Source: DATNPX01 sp036702975 (lineage in GTDB: Bacteria > Cyanobacteriota > Vampirovibrionia > Obscuribacterales > Obscuribacteraceae). Taken from it: 64,000 bases of DNA. The number at the start of each line of letters is the position of its first letter. Within the stretch, counting starts at the first letter, position 1. The notes under the pieces were generated by a model, which was not told the origin of the DNA, did no database searches, and saw only the letters and a list, made by a program, of their open reading frames with translations. A program made the translations under genes and the position numbers. The stretch lies in contig DATNPX010000020.1 in assembly GCA_036702975.1 (NCBI GenBank), positions 62,001 through 126,000 on the forward strand, given 5' to 3'. Of this stretch, positions 17,721 through 26,238 are shown in pieces.

Positions 17721-17945
17721 GAGTGACTACCTCGACCGTATCTGAATGACACCATGCCCACAATCAAATCATCTCAAAACACCAAGTTTGCATTAAAACG
17801 GTTGAGTTTATTTAACCTAACTTCAAAAACAAAATCGCTTCAGATCCACGATTCATCCACGCTTGTTTGCGTAAATGTTAGATGGAGGTTTCTGGCTGAC
17901 TAAAATAGTTTGGTAGACATTGGCAAGGGTCGTCTGGAGGTAGCT
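17721..17945 (+). other. Divergent intergenic region, AT-rich
   Basis: This 225-bp gap separates the MOSC gene and the Rieske gene and should hold both promoters. It is AT-rich around 17800-17850. The only element I assign with confidence is the CTGGAGG ribosome site just before 17946. Confidence 0.4.
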
Positions 17946-18509
17946 ATGGATGAACATACAAGTCGTCGGAAAATTCTACAGGCCGTGGCAGCTCTGCCTG
18001 TGGCTAGTCTAGGTCTTGCAACTACTGCACTGGCCGCTGCTGGGAAAAGAGCTGAAGGTTGCTCGTCAGGCGATGCACAATCCAAGTTGGCTTCTGGAGT
18101 GGCAGCAAGCGGAAGCAGTAAGGCTCCTGCCGCTATCTTCCATGAGGAAGATCTTGTCGATGTATGGGCTTGCTTACCGTTCATCATAAAAGGCGGTGCG
18201 CCCGATGATACGAGATCTGACGAGCGCGGATATGCTATCAAGCTCCCCTCTGGCGATGTTGTAGCTTATGCTCGTGGCTGCAAAAAGCATGGCTGCAAGT
18301 TTGACTATTCAACAAGTGCCGCTAAGCATTTCGAAAATCTATATGATGGTGTCGATAGAGATAAATTAGGTGCAGTGCTAAGTTGTAGATGCCACGGCAG
18401 CGTTTTCGACGTGACCGCAAACGGCGCGGTAATAGCTGGACCAGAGCGTGAGCCACTTGTTCGCTATCGCGTAAAAAGGTGTCACGATAAAATCTGCGTT
18501 ATCGTCTAA
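17946..18509 (+). CDS. Tat-signal Rieske [2Fe-2S] protein with atypical first ligand motif
   Basis: The ATG at 17946 follows GGAGG and gives 187 residues; an in-frame GTG at 17910 would put 12 residues before the signal. The N-terminus SRRKILQAVAALPVASLGL has the twin-arginine pattern, so the protein should be exported folded. The C-terminal half is a Rieske domain. The second ligand box CRCHGSVFD is classical. The first reads GCKKHGC where the family has CxHxGC, so His sits three rather than two residues after Cys. The domain resembles the small subunit of arsenite-oxidase-type enzymes, but no large subunit gene is adjacent. The role is inferred to be periplasmic electron transfer. Confidence 0.75.
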   Translation: MDEHTSRRKILQAVAALPVASLGLATTALAAAGKRAEGCSSGDAQSKLASGVAASGSSKAPAAIFHEEDLVDVWACLPFIIKGGAPDDTRSDERGYAIKLPSGDVVAYARGCKKHGCKFDYSTSAAKHFENLYDGVDRDKLGAVLSCRCHGSVFDVTANGAVIAGPEREPLVRYRVKRCHDKICVIV

Positions 18510-18564
18510 CTGCCTACGACTGCTCCGTCACAGTGTCAGTCAAACTCAAACAAGCTAAGCTAAC

Positions 18565-19260
18565 TCATGACCTCGTCGTGCGCCCAGGTGAATGCAGCGA
18601 GTAGACGTCTCGTGAAATTATCTTGGTGCTCGAGTCTTTTGTCAACAGCACTTCTACTGCGATCTGGTCTCGACTAGCGGGAACCTCTCTCGTCGTCAAT
18701 ATTGGCGTCGATACTGGCTTTGTCTGACCGTAAAGCGACACCGTGACGAATTCATCATCAACTGCACAGCGTATTTGCACGGGCTGATTCGAGGTGTTCT
18801 TGAATTTGAGGTCGGCGCCACCATACCACACTGTTGCGTCAAGGCCGGGAGCTACTGTCTGCATAGTTCTGTTGTGCGCAACTCTTTCGGTCACTGTTAA
18901 TCCCGCCAGCAGCGCATCTTGATACAGGGCAGACGATATGACGCAGATGCCCCCTCCTGGAGTGCTATAGCTGCCGGTGCCTATATATGATGGTGCCTGG
19001 AAATAGCCTTTTTCTACTGTGCGCGGTCCGACCCTTCCATTGAATGAAAACTCTTCATTTGGACGCAAGACGATGCCATTTATCTTTGCAGCGACTTTGT
19101 GAATGTTTAGTTTTTGCTGCACTGTAAGATGCGAAACGGGAATTTTCTGGTCGCAGAGCTGGCACCGAAATGGATCAATAACTACATAACAGAAGTACAG
19201 TGCTATGGGCACAACGAAAATCCAAGCCTGTTTTATCGTTGAGATTTTTGGTCTGCTCAT
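18565..19260 (-). CDS. VanW family protein
   Basis: This 231-residue protein has one N-terminal membrane segment (about residues 11-27), then the VanW core: LRPNEEFSFNGRVGPRTVEKGY, GGGICVISSALYQDALLAGL, ERVAHNRT and a G-DA-VWYGG-DLKFKN block. VanW proteins accompany some vancomycin-resistance clusters and wall-associated operons; their chemistry is not established. It starts 24 bp after the alpha-2-macroglobulin gene on the same strand, so it is probably the last gene of that operon. Confidence 0.9.
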   Translation of the reverse strand: MSRPKISTIKQAWIFVVPIALYFCYVVIDPFRCQLCDQKIPVSHLTVQQKLNIHKVAAKINGIVLRPNEEFSFNGRVGPRTVEKGYFQAPSYIGTGSYSTPGGGICVISSALYQDALLAGLTVTERVAHNRTMQTVAPGLDATVWYGGADLKFKNTSNQPVQIRCAVDDEFVTVSLYGQTKPVSTPILTTREVPASRDQIAVEVLLTKDSSTKIISRDVYSLHSPGRTTRS

Positions 19261-19284
19261 ACGCCCTGTGCTTTATCTTACTCT

Positions 19285-22200
19285 TCACTCTTTTATCGTC
19301 AGTTGGTCGAGTGCTGAATAGGCACGTACTTTGTTTGTATACATGCCTTCGAAGGTCACAGGCATAACTTCCATCGTGCCTGGTAGCTCCATACGCAGCA
19401 TGGTGTGGAATTCAGAGTCTCCTCGGGGAATCACAGCGCCGAAGTAGACGATTCGGTCGTCTAAAATGTCTTGATGTGTCCACCAAGGCGTGCCCCAATC
19501 TCCCTCGATTTTCGGGCCAGTGTCACTGCTCTTCTGATCGATATTGTCCTGGCGACCATCGCTAACAACCTCGGCTCCGCTCGGAAGTGCCGATTCTACT
19601 TTAACGTAGGGAAGAGGTGTTGGACAATGCACGAAAGTCTTCATCATTATCGTTTCACCTGCGTTGATCTTGTGGTCGACAATCTCTTCGGTTTTGAAAC
19701 GTATGGTGCCATCTGTAGCGGCTGGTAGCGCTTTTAAACGGTAGAACTTGCGCGTAACCGTTAGACCGACCGGGTTTCCTTTTCCAGCCGTCTGGTCGCC
19801 CGGCAACAGCTTGCGGAAATAAGTGGCTAATGCTGTGTAATAGAGTCTTCCGCCTCCATCTTTATTGATGTCGAGATTCGAACGATCTTTAGATAGCTTC
19901 ACTTGTACTGTCTGTTCGGCACCATAAGCGTTGGCTGAGGTGTATGCCATATTAAACAGTTGCTGTCCGGATTGCGTAACCTTCGCTTGGAAGTTAATCG
20001 GGGCTTTGGCTTTGAATTGAAGCTCCTCTTTAAGAAGCGCCATGAAAACTTCTGCTGTTGTTTTAGTGTTTTGCCAACCGTTGTTGTCGCGTTGCAGCAG
20101 AAGCCATTGCTTGATGCCTTCGATGAGCTCTGTGTTGCCAGGCTCCATTTCCACGACCGCTTCCAGTCCTAAGGCTGTCGTTTCTACACCGGTGAAGCGA
20201 TAGTCATGCTCCTCGTAAGACTCTGTATGATCTGAAAACTTTTTAGCCATGGCTGCGGTGTGGTCCCAATTCGTCATGCCGCTCTCTTTTTGTGACAGTT
20301 CGAGCAACCGCGTGTAAGCTTGCTTAGCGCCTTTCTCATCGCCGAGATTCTTGCATGTGAGCACTAAATATGAGAGCGCCTCGGGTGCCAATTTGTCCGT
20401 TTGTCCAAGCAACCAAGAGCATGCCGCCGAATTCGGCGTTGCTACAGCAGCCGGTGCTGATGCCTGTCCGGCACCGCCAGCAGTATCGGGGTTTGATACG
20501 ACCGACAATTCAGAATGGTAGGAAAGTACCGGCGGTTTCGTCTTCGCTGCAAAACGGGCAAAGAGACTCTCAGGAGTAGACCCCCATGAGCTCATTGTAT
20601 AAAGCATTTTGGCCAGATCAGTCTTGCGGAGCCTAATCTCGAATCGGGCATATGAATCGTCTGTCTGAATCTTTGCATCTGCCAGTTGCCTCTGCAGTTC
20701 TCCAGACTGATTGCCAAGCCATCTCAATCCGGAATTTATGAGAACGTCTTCGTCAGCGTAACCTGAGTCTTTCAACAAGCTCAAACCGCTCACAACATGA
20801 GCTGTCAAATAAGGATTACTTTCATCAGAAGCCCACCAACCCCAGCCACCATCTGGGTGGTGATAGCTGCGTAGTTTCTCCAACGAGAGTTTTTGCACCT
20901 TGGCAAACTTTGCTGCGTCGGCGTTTGTGATGGGTATATTCAATTTCTTGTGCAATTGCATTGCCACCATGGATGGTACGAGCTTGCTCAACGTCTGCTC
21001 GGTGCAACCATATGGATATTCGATTAATGCATTGAAATTTCCAAGTACGGGCCCTATCGTTGAGCTTGCCAGTGTCAGCTTTTCTGACTGCGTACCAGCT
21101 ACGGCGTCAGCACTCATGCCTACCGGCAGTTGAACATGAGCGTTGTCATCGGTGAGAAGTCCTGACTTGAGCGAGAACGCCGGCAGCCCGAGTGGATTTA
21201 CAGGAAGCGCAACTTCCATGGCATCACCAGCTGTTTGTCCGATAGCTTTCGCTTGCACTGAGGCTTTGCCGGATTTGACTAGCGTCACCGGCCAGTTGTA
21301 TCGGAAGGCTTTTTCGGGAGCTACTGTTGCTGTTTGATTCACATCGGTGTTGACTGCAAATTCGCTTGAAGCTTTGAGTGATAGCTTGACTGATTGTGGT
21401 TGCTTTGTGTAATTGTGAACGATTGCTGTGATGAAGCCTTTGTCGCCTTCTGTGAAGAAGCGTGGCAACGCCAGGCGCAAGATAAGATCCTGTGTGCAGA
21501 GGACTTTTTGCGTGGTGGAGCCGACTGCTGTATTTGCCGTGGCACCGCGGACAGTGGCGCGCCAGGACGTTAGATTATCCGGGAGTTTAACTGTTGTCTG
21601 CGCTATACCGTCTTTATTCGTTATTAAATCTGGTATCCAGGCTGCAGTGTCCTTGAAGTCTTTCCGCACTTTGGGCTCGATCTTATCCGGACCCGCCGAA
21701 TACCACACCGGGAACGAGCAGGCTGTGAGGACAATATTATCCCGTCTTGCATAGAAGAACTTCTGGATGTCTTCCGCTTGCTCTCCTCTGATTGAATAGA
21801 TGCTTTCGTCTACGACTCCGAGCGATAGGTCAGTGTTCGGGGCGGGAGTGCCATCAGCGTTTGTCGCTTTGATTGTGTAGTGAACAGAGTCTCCAGGCTT
21901 ATAGCGATCTTTGTCTGATGTGACAGCCAGCTTCAGGAAGTTCTTTTCTGGCGAAACTTTGATCATTTGCTCCGCCGTATAGAACTGATGTTTATTGCCA
22001 ACGAAGGCTACGCTTATGAAAGCATTGGGGGCAAGCTCGTCGGTGACCAAAATCTCGACATATTTTGCCGTTGCATCGAGAGCAACAAGCTTGCTCTGAT
22101 AAATCTTGGCTCCTTCTACGGTGACTAGAGCTTTGATACCTTCCTTTCCTGTAACTGGTGCGGTGATCATAAGCTTGGCTTTGTCGCCAGGACGGTAGAC

Positions 22201-24492
22201 GTGTTTGTCTGCGGTAATGGATGCTGCTTGTTTTTCGGCTTCTTTTGCATCCTTTTGATATGCGAAACTTTCGCTTGCTATCCAGACAGAATGCTGATTG
22301 AACAACGTGTGCTGATGCCCGTCGGTTGTCTTGGCTACAACATAGAATGTATCGCTCGGCCACTGGTCTTTGCACTGGATAGCGGCAGTTGCCTTGCCTT
22401 TCGCGTCGGTTGTTACCTTTATCTCGGCAACTTTGTCTGGTGCTTTGTATTCATTGTTGGTGCTGTCATAGGTCCATCTCTCGACTGAGAGGGTGACAGC
22501 TTGATTCGCAACCGGCTTGCCATCATAGCTTACAGCCTGAGCCGTGACTTCCATCCGGTCTCCAGCTTTGACCACATCTGCGTCTGACTGGACGAAGAGT
22601 GCGAAATCACCAGCAGTTACTTCGGCTGTACCGCTTCCCACTTGCGTCAGCCTGCTGATGTCGGTCACCTCTGCCTCAACCCGATATTTTTTGTCTGTAA
22701 CGTATGACGTGTAGGGTCCAGACTGAGTCTGAGTGGCATTGTTGTTTGCTGTATCGAATTCGACCGTAGCCAGTCCGTTTTCGTCTGTCTGAGCAGTTCC
22801 TGTACTAACGTACTCACCGCCTGATGCATAGTATTCGCTGTCTGACCAATCGTCATAGTAATCGTAGTAGTCAGGTCGGTCTTGCAACTTACGCGCAAGG
22901 TCGAAGTCTGGATTTGAATAGATTGTGTATTTGACACTGGCGTTGGCCACGGGCGCGCCGAAGAAGTATGAAGCTTTGACCTGCATCCTCAGTTTTTGTC
23001 CCGATACTATGCGTGGTGTCAGGGGAGTTACTTCAACAAGGTATTCTGGTTTGCGGTATTGATCGACCTCAAACGCGCTGTAGTTTTGCGTGCCGTCTGG
23101 CATCTCCGTGATTAGCTGATAGACGCCGGTTTTGCCGTCCTCGGGAATTCTGAATGTTCCAGAGAAAGCACCAAACTTATTCGTTTTTACAGTGCCCTTC
23201 CAAATGGTATTGTTTGTTGGATCATCAACGTGTGCCTCCAAAGTTAGCGTGGCGCCTGGATTGACTAACTGTCCCTGGTCTACTTGTCTGAGAATGTTTT
23301 TGTAGCAGACGGTCTGACCTAGACGATATATGGGTTTGTCTGTGTAAAAGTAACCTTTGTACTGGGAGCTGGTCATTCCAGTTCCGTCGATGGCATCGTA
23401 TGCGGTATTGGAACCGAGATGACCGACAAATATGCTCGCTTCCGTTAATGGTGCTTTTGCTACAATTGAACCAGTGGGTGAAACTGGCTTGCTGTCGTCG
23501 TCGTCATCTGGATCTCTAATCTCCAAGATGCCGTTGGCGCCGGTTTTCATATCGGCTGTTACATATTTTTCGCTCTCAATGTTGTAGCCACGAATGCTGC
23601 AATTTGCTACCGGTTGCAGCGTTTGCAGATTGACCGATTGAATCAACACTTTCGACGCGTCGCGTTTGACGATCAACCCTACGTCACTGACATTAAACCA
23701 GCAGAAGTTGCTTGCTTTTGAGTCGCCTCTTACTCCGGTTACTTCGCCATAGACAAAATAATCCCCCGGTGCCAGTTTCCCGAAATTTACAGAGGCGTGA
23801 GCGGAATCTGTCCAATCAAGCTCCAACTTACATTGACGCTCCTGCAATGGTTTCTGTTTCGCAAGCGGATTGTTTGTTGTTCTGGCGTCAGAAGAATATA
23901 TATTTAGGTCGTTGGCGCAATTTAATCCCTGTGGCTTAGCAGCTTTTATGAGGGGAATGAAATCGGCTTTGTACAACTTGACTGTACTGGTAGTGGCACC
24001 AACTGCATTGATAAATAAGCTGGGTACGTCTTGAGTCGTGAACACGCGCGAAGTCTGCGCAAGCGATACACTGGGCTCAAGAACGTTCAGAGCGAGAGTG
24101 TTTTTGACCGTAGTTACCTTTCCTTCTTCGACAAACAATCCGTAGCTTTCAGCAGATTCGAATCCTTTAGCGCGCACGCGAATTTGATATTCACCGACAG
24201 GTAAATGGTCGAATTTGAATGAGCCATCTGGTTGAACCCAAACGCCACGCTCTAAAGACGGTCCGTTTCTTGGACCCTCCGCAATGACATAAACCTTGTT
24301 CTCGCGGATGTCGTAAGTTTTCAGCCCAAACCCCTTCTCTGCCAGGCTGATGCGTCCGGTCAGCACGCCGGATGGTTTTTCGACAAGCACCGCTACCAGT
24401 GCCAGTAGTAGCACCTTCAAGACAAGAAGCTGCCAGGAGAACAATTGTTTTGTTTCAGACTTTTCAGACTTTTGGCTTTCAGCGGTATACAT
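19285..24492 (-). CDS. Alpha-2-macroglobulin family protein, thioester type (1735 aa)
   Basis: This is a large envelope anti-protease. The N-terminal hydrophobic segment (residues 21-40) acts as signal or anchor and has no lipobox. A carboxypeptidase-regulatory-like beta domain (about 45-135) follows. Macroglobulin domains include the DKPIYRLG block near 385 and YRKPEYLVEV near 485. The thioester motif is YPYGCTEQ with C1163 and Q1166, followed by the alpha/alpha barrel with GWGWW. Bacterial members trap proteases that cleave a bait region and usually partner with PBP1C. Here the neighbours are an AMMECR1-domain gene upstream (14-bp overlap), VanW downstream and a divergent small PBP. An acidic stretch of four Asp lies near residue 325 and a Tyr/Asp-rich one near 545. 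Confidence 0.95.
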   Translation of the reverse strand: MYTAESQKSEKSETKQLFSWQLLVLKVLLLALVAVLVEKPSGVLTGRISLAEKGFGLKTYDIRENKVYVIAEGPRNGPSLERGVWVQPDGSFKFDHLPVGEYQIRVRAKGFESAESYGLFVEEGKVTTVKNTLALNVLEPSVSLAQTSRVFTTQDVPSLFINAVGATTSTVKLYKADFIPLIKAAKPQGLNCANDLNIYSSDARTTNNPLAKQKPLQERQCKLELDWTDSAHASVNFGKLAPGDYFVYGEVTGVRGDSKASNFCWFNVSDVGLIVKRDASKVLIQSVNLQTLQPVANCSIRGYNIESEKYVTADMKTGANGILEIRDPDDDDDSKPVSPTGSIVAKAPLTEASIFVGHLGSNTAYDAIDGTGMTSSQYKGYFYTDKPIYRLGQTVCYKNILRQVDQGQLVNPGATLTLEAHVDDPTNNTIWKGTVKTNKFGAFSGTFRIPEDGKTGVYQLITEMPDGTQNYSAFEVDQYRKPEYLVEVTPLTPRIVSGQKLRMQVKASYFFGAPVANASVKYTIYSNPDFDLARKLQDRPDYYDYYDDWSDSEYYASGGEYVSTGTAQTDENGLATVEFDTANNNATQTQSGPYTSYVTDKKYRVEAEVTDISRLTQVGSGTAEVTAGDFALFVQSDADVVKAGDRMEVTAQAVSYDGKPVANQAVTLSVERWTYDSTNNEYKAPDKVAEIKVTTDAKGKATAAIQCKDQWPSDTFYVVAKTTDGHQHTLFNQHSVWIASESFAYQKDAKEAEKQAASITADKHVYRPGDKAKLMITAPVTGKEGIKALVTVEGAKIYQSKLVALDATAKYVEILVTDELAPNAFISVAFVGNKHQFYTAEQMIKVSPEKNFLKLAVTSDKDRYKPGDSVHYTIKATNADGTPAPNTDLSLGVVDESIYSIRGEQAEDIQKFFYARRDNIVLTACSFPVWYSAGPDKIEPKVRKDFKDTAAWIPDLITNKDGIAQTTVKLPDNLTSWRATVRGATANTAVGSTTQKVLCTQDLILRLALPRFFTEGDKGFITAIVHNYTKQPQSVKLSLKASSEFAVNTDVNQTATVAPEKAFRYNWPVTLVKSGKASVQAKAIGQTAGDAMEVALPVNPLGLPAFSLKSGLLTDDNAHVQLPVGMSADAVAGTQSEKLTLASSTIGPVLGNFNALIEYPYGCTEQTLSKLVPSMVAMQLHKKLNIPITNADAAKFAKVQKLSLEKLRSYHHPDGGWGWWASDESNPYLTAHVVSGLSLLKDSGYADEDVLINSGLRWLGNQSGELQRQLADAKIQTDDSYARFEIRLRKTDLAKMLYTMSSWGSTPESLFARFAAKTKPPVLSYHSELSVVSNPDTAGGAGQASAPAAVATPNSAACSWLLGQTDKLAPEALSYLVLTCKNLGDEKGAKQAYTRLLELSQKESGMTNWDHTAAMAKKFSDHTESYEEHDYRFTGVETTALGLEAVVEMEPGNTELIEGIKQWLLLQRDNNGWQNTKTTAEVFMALLKEELQFKAKAPINFQAKVTQSGQQLFNMAYTSANAYGAEQTVQVKLSKDRSNLDINKDGGGRLYYTALATYFRKLLPGDQTAGKGNPVGLTVTRKFYRLKALPAATDGTIRFKTEEIVDHKINAGETIMMKTFVHCPTPLPYVKVESALPSGAEVVSDGRQDNIDQKSSDTGPKIEGDWGTPWWTHQDILDDRIVYFGAVIPRGDSEFHTMLRMELPGTMEVMPVTFEGMYTNKVRAYSALDQLTIKE

Positions 24493-25156
24493 CTGCTTTT
24501 ATCCTATACATTTGGAATGCTTCGTTCTTCTTGATTCCGGCTTTCAGTTTGCACTGCACTAGTTGGTAATAAGGGTCGCTAGCCTCACCGGCTAATATGA
24601 TTCCAGATTTGCCGCCTGAGCGCACAAGCAATCCACAACGTGCCGGATTTTGTTCTCTTATGTCGTGGAGCGGCTCCACTTTTTTGACTACAGTAATTTG
24701 CGGATGGAGAGTGTCTATTTCTGCGGTTTTGATTTTGTTGAATCGATATTCATCTGTAAGCGCCTGCTCTGTTGTGAAGACAGTCGCCTGAACTAGATTA
24801 TCGAAACGTGCATCAAGCGAACCCCAGCAGGCACGCGTTTTTCCATCTTTGCTCAAGGTGACAAAGAGACCGGCACGACGGTTGAACTGTGGCGGAACTG
24901 CAAAGGTTTTTGCAAATTCCGTCAGGCTCAAATTTGATGCTATGAGACCAAAATGTTTTTTCAACGTATCTTTGGCGATGCTGGGCAGTTGTTCCTGTGA
25001 GCTCTGCGGCTCACTAACTGCTAACGTAACCGGCTTTTCTTTTAGGGTGGATTGCCCATCGCAATGCAAATGAAAAGAGATGAATAGAACGGCAAAGACG
25101 GCAGCTCCGCGTGATAGCGACGTGCTCGTTCTTAAATCACTGTGTAGGCGTGGCAC
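24479..25156 (-). CDS. Exported AMMECR1-domain protein
   Basis: This 225-residue protein has an N-terminal signal-like hydrophobic segment (GAAVFAVLFISFHLHCDG, about residues 18-35). Its AMMECR1 domain is recognised by RAGLFVTLSKDGKTRACWGS, the following LVQATVFTTEQAL helix and the block around HPQITVVKKVEPLHDI. AMMECR1 domains are normally cytoplasmic with unknown chemistry, so an exported one is unusual. The family box LRGCIGS reads TRACWGS here, keeping the Cys. The start is a GTG 63 bp from the divergent PBP gene. The 3' end overlaps the alpha-2-macroglobulin start by 14 bp, which implies translational coupling. Confidence 0.8.
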   Translation of the reverse strand: MPRLHSDLRTSTSLSRGAAVFAVLFISFHLHCDGQSTLKEKPVTLAVSEPQSSQEQLPSIAKDTLKKHFGLIASNLSLTEFAKTFAVPPQFNRRAGLFVTLSKDGKTRACWGSLDARFDNLVQATVFTTEQALTDEYRFNKIKTAEIDTLHPQITVVKKVEPLHDIREQNPARCGLLVRSGGKSGIILAGEASDPYYQLVQCKLKAGIKKNEAFQMYRIKADVYR

Positions 25157-25219
25157 TCTAAAGGTTTTTCAACCCGCAAAAACAGTAAACTAAGCTGTGG
25201 TATCTACCATCAATCTTGA

Positions 25220-26161
25220 ATGACAGCTGCAAAAACCATGGACGCCAAGAGTAAAGAATCAGTTAATTGTATAGGACGTCGTGGTTTTATTCGCTCCCTC
25301 TTTGGGTTGACTGGCACTGCCGTTGAAGCGATCAAAGCTCAGGCATCCACCGAATTAGCTGGTGAATGGGTCTGGGGAAATCTGCGCACAGGACAGGTCG
25401 GCTTTCCGAGCGGTTTGACATTGCGCAAGCAGCGTCCCGGCTCGACGATGAAGATTGTCGCTACCGCGGCACTGGCAGAAGAAGGGCTGGTCAGTCCGAC
25501 AGAAACGGTTGATTGCACGGGGACGACCGTCGTGCATCATCAGAAGATAACTTGTCAGTCTGCTCATGGTCGTGTCAATTTGATGCATGCTCTGGGAAAA
25601 TCCTGCAACATCTACTTTGCGCACATGTCGGCGCGCTTGAACGGGCACCTGTTTGGCCGTTACGCCGAGACTATGGGTCTTAACTCTCCTATTGCCAAAA
25701 GAGCGTCGGGACCCTTTCCAGCATCATTTAAGGATGAGTCGCTGTTCTATGTGTTGGGTTTGGCTGAGGATCTGCAGCCGAACGCTTTGCAGTTAATGCG
25801 CCTGAGTGCGTTAGTCGCAACACAGGGAAAGCCTCCGTTCCTTCATAGTGCTGAGGATTTGGAGGACCACGAAAAGCCAGCGCCTGTAACGTTTTCTGCC
25901 AGCACTTGGAAAACATTGTCTAACGGCATGCGGCTCTGTGTTACTGAAGGTACTGCCAAAAAGCTCGATCCCGAAAATCATATGCACATCGCAGCCAAGA
26001 CGGGCACCGCTCAACATGGTACGCAACTTCAGTCATGGATAACTGGCTTCTTCCCGTATGAAGAACCCCACACAGTTTTTTGCGTCTGGTCGCCAAGTGG
26101 AACTAGCCAGGACGCGGCCGTTCCATTCGCTAAGAAGGTTCTATTTTCGACGACCTGGTGA
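25220..26161 (+). CDS. Small penicillin-binding transpeptidase-domain protein with Tat-like signal
   Basis: This 313-residue protein carries the serine-acyltransferase motifs in order: GSTMK with S75/K78 (SxxK), SCN at 128-130 (SxN) and KTGT at 260-263. It consists of little more than the transpeptidase core, with none of the dimerisation or glycosyltransferase modules of class A or B PBPs. The N-terminus GRRGFIRSLFGLTG looks like a twin-arginine signal. It probably acylates peptidoglycan stem peptides or binds beta-lactams. It is divergent from the macroglobulin operon and is followed by a SpoIID-type gene, which suggests a wall-remodelling set. The start ATG at 25220 has no clear ribosome site; ATG 25238 is an alternative. 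Confidence 0.85.
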   Translation: MTAAKTMDAKSKESVNCIGRRGFIRSLFGLTGTAVEAIKAQASTELAGEWVWGNLRTGQVGFPSGLTLRKQRPGSTMKIVATAALAEEGLVSPTETVDCTGTTVVHHQKITCQSAHGRVNLMHALGKSCNIYFAHMSARLNGHLFGRYAETMGLNSPIAKRASGPFPASFKDESLFYVLGLAEDLQPNALQLMRLSALVATQGKPPFLHSAEDLEDHEKPAPVTFSASTWKTLSNGMRLCVTEGTAKKLDPENHMHIAAKTGTAQHGTQLQSWITGFFPYEEPHTVFCVWSPSGTSQDAAVPFAKKVLFSTTW

Positions 26162-26187
26162 GGCTTTTGGGGTCCGTTGAAGTGCTT

Positions 26188-26201
26188 AACCGATATCGGT
26201 T
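26188..26201. repeat. Palindrome AACCGATATCGGTT, copy 1
   Basis: This perfect 14-bp palindrome lies in the 77-bp gap between the PBP and SpoIID genes. An 18-base identity (AACCGATATCGGTTGAGC) is shared with a second copy at 26309-26326. A CCTTTTTC follows 4 nt later, so as RNA it could end the PBP transcript; as DNA it could be an operator. Confidence 0.6.
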
Positions 26202-26238
26202 GAGCCTTTTTCGGCAACCCAAAATCTGACAAAATAGC

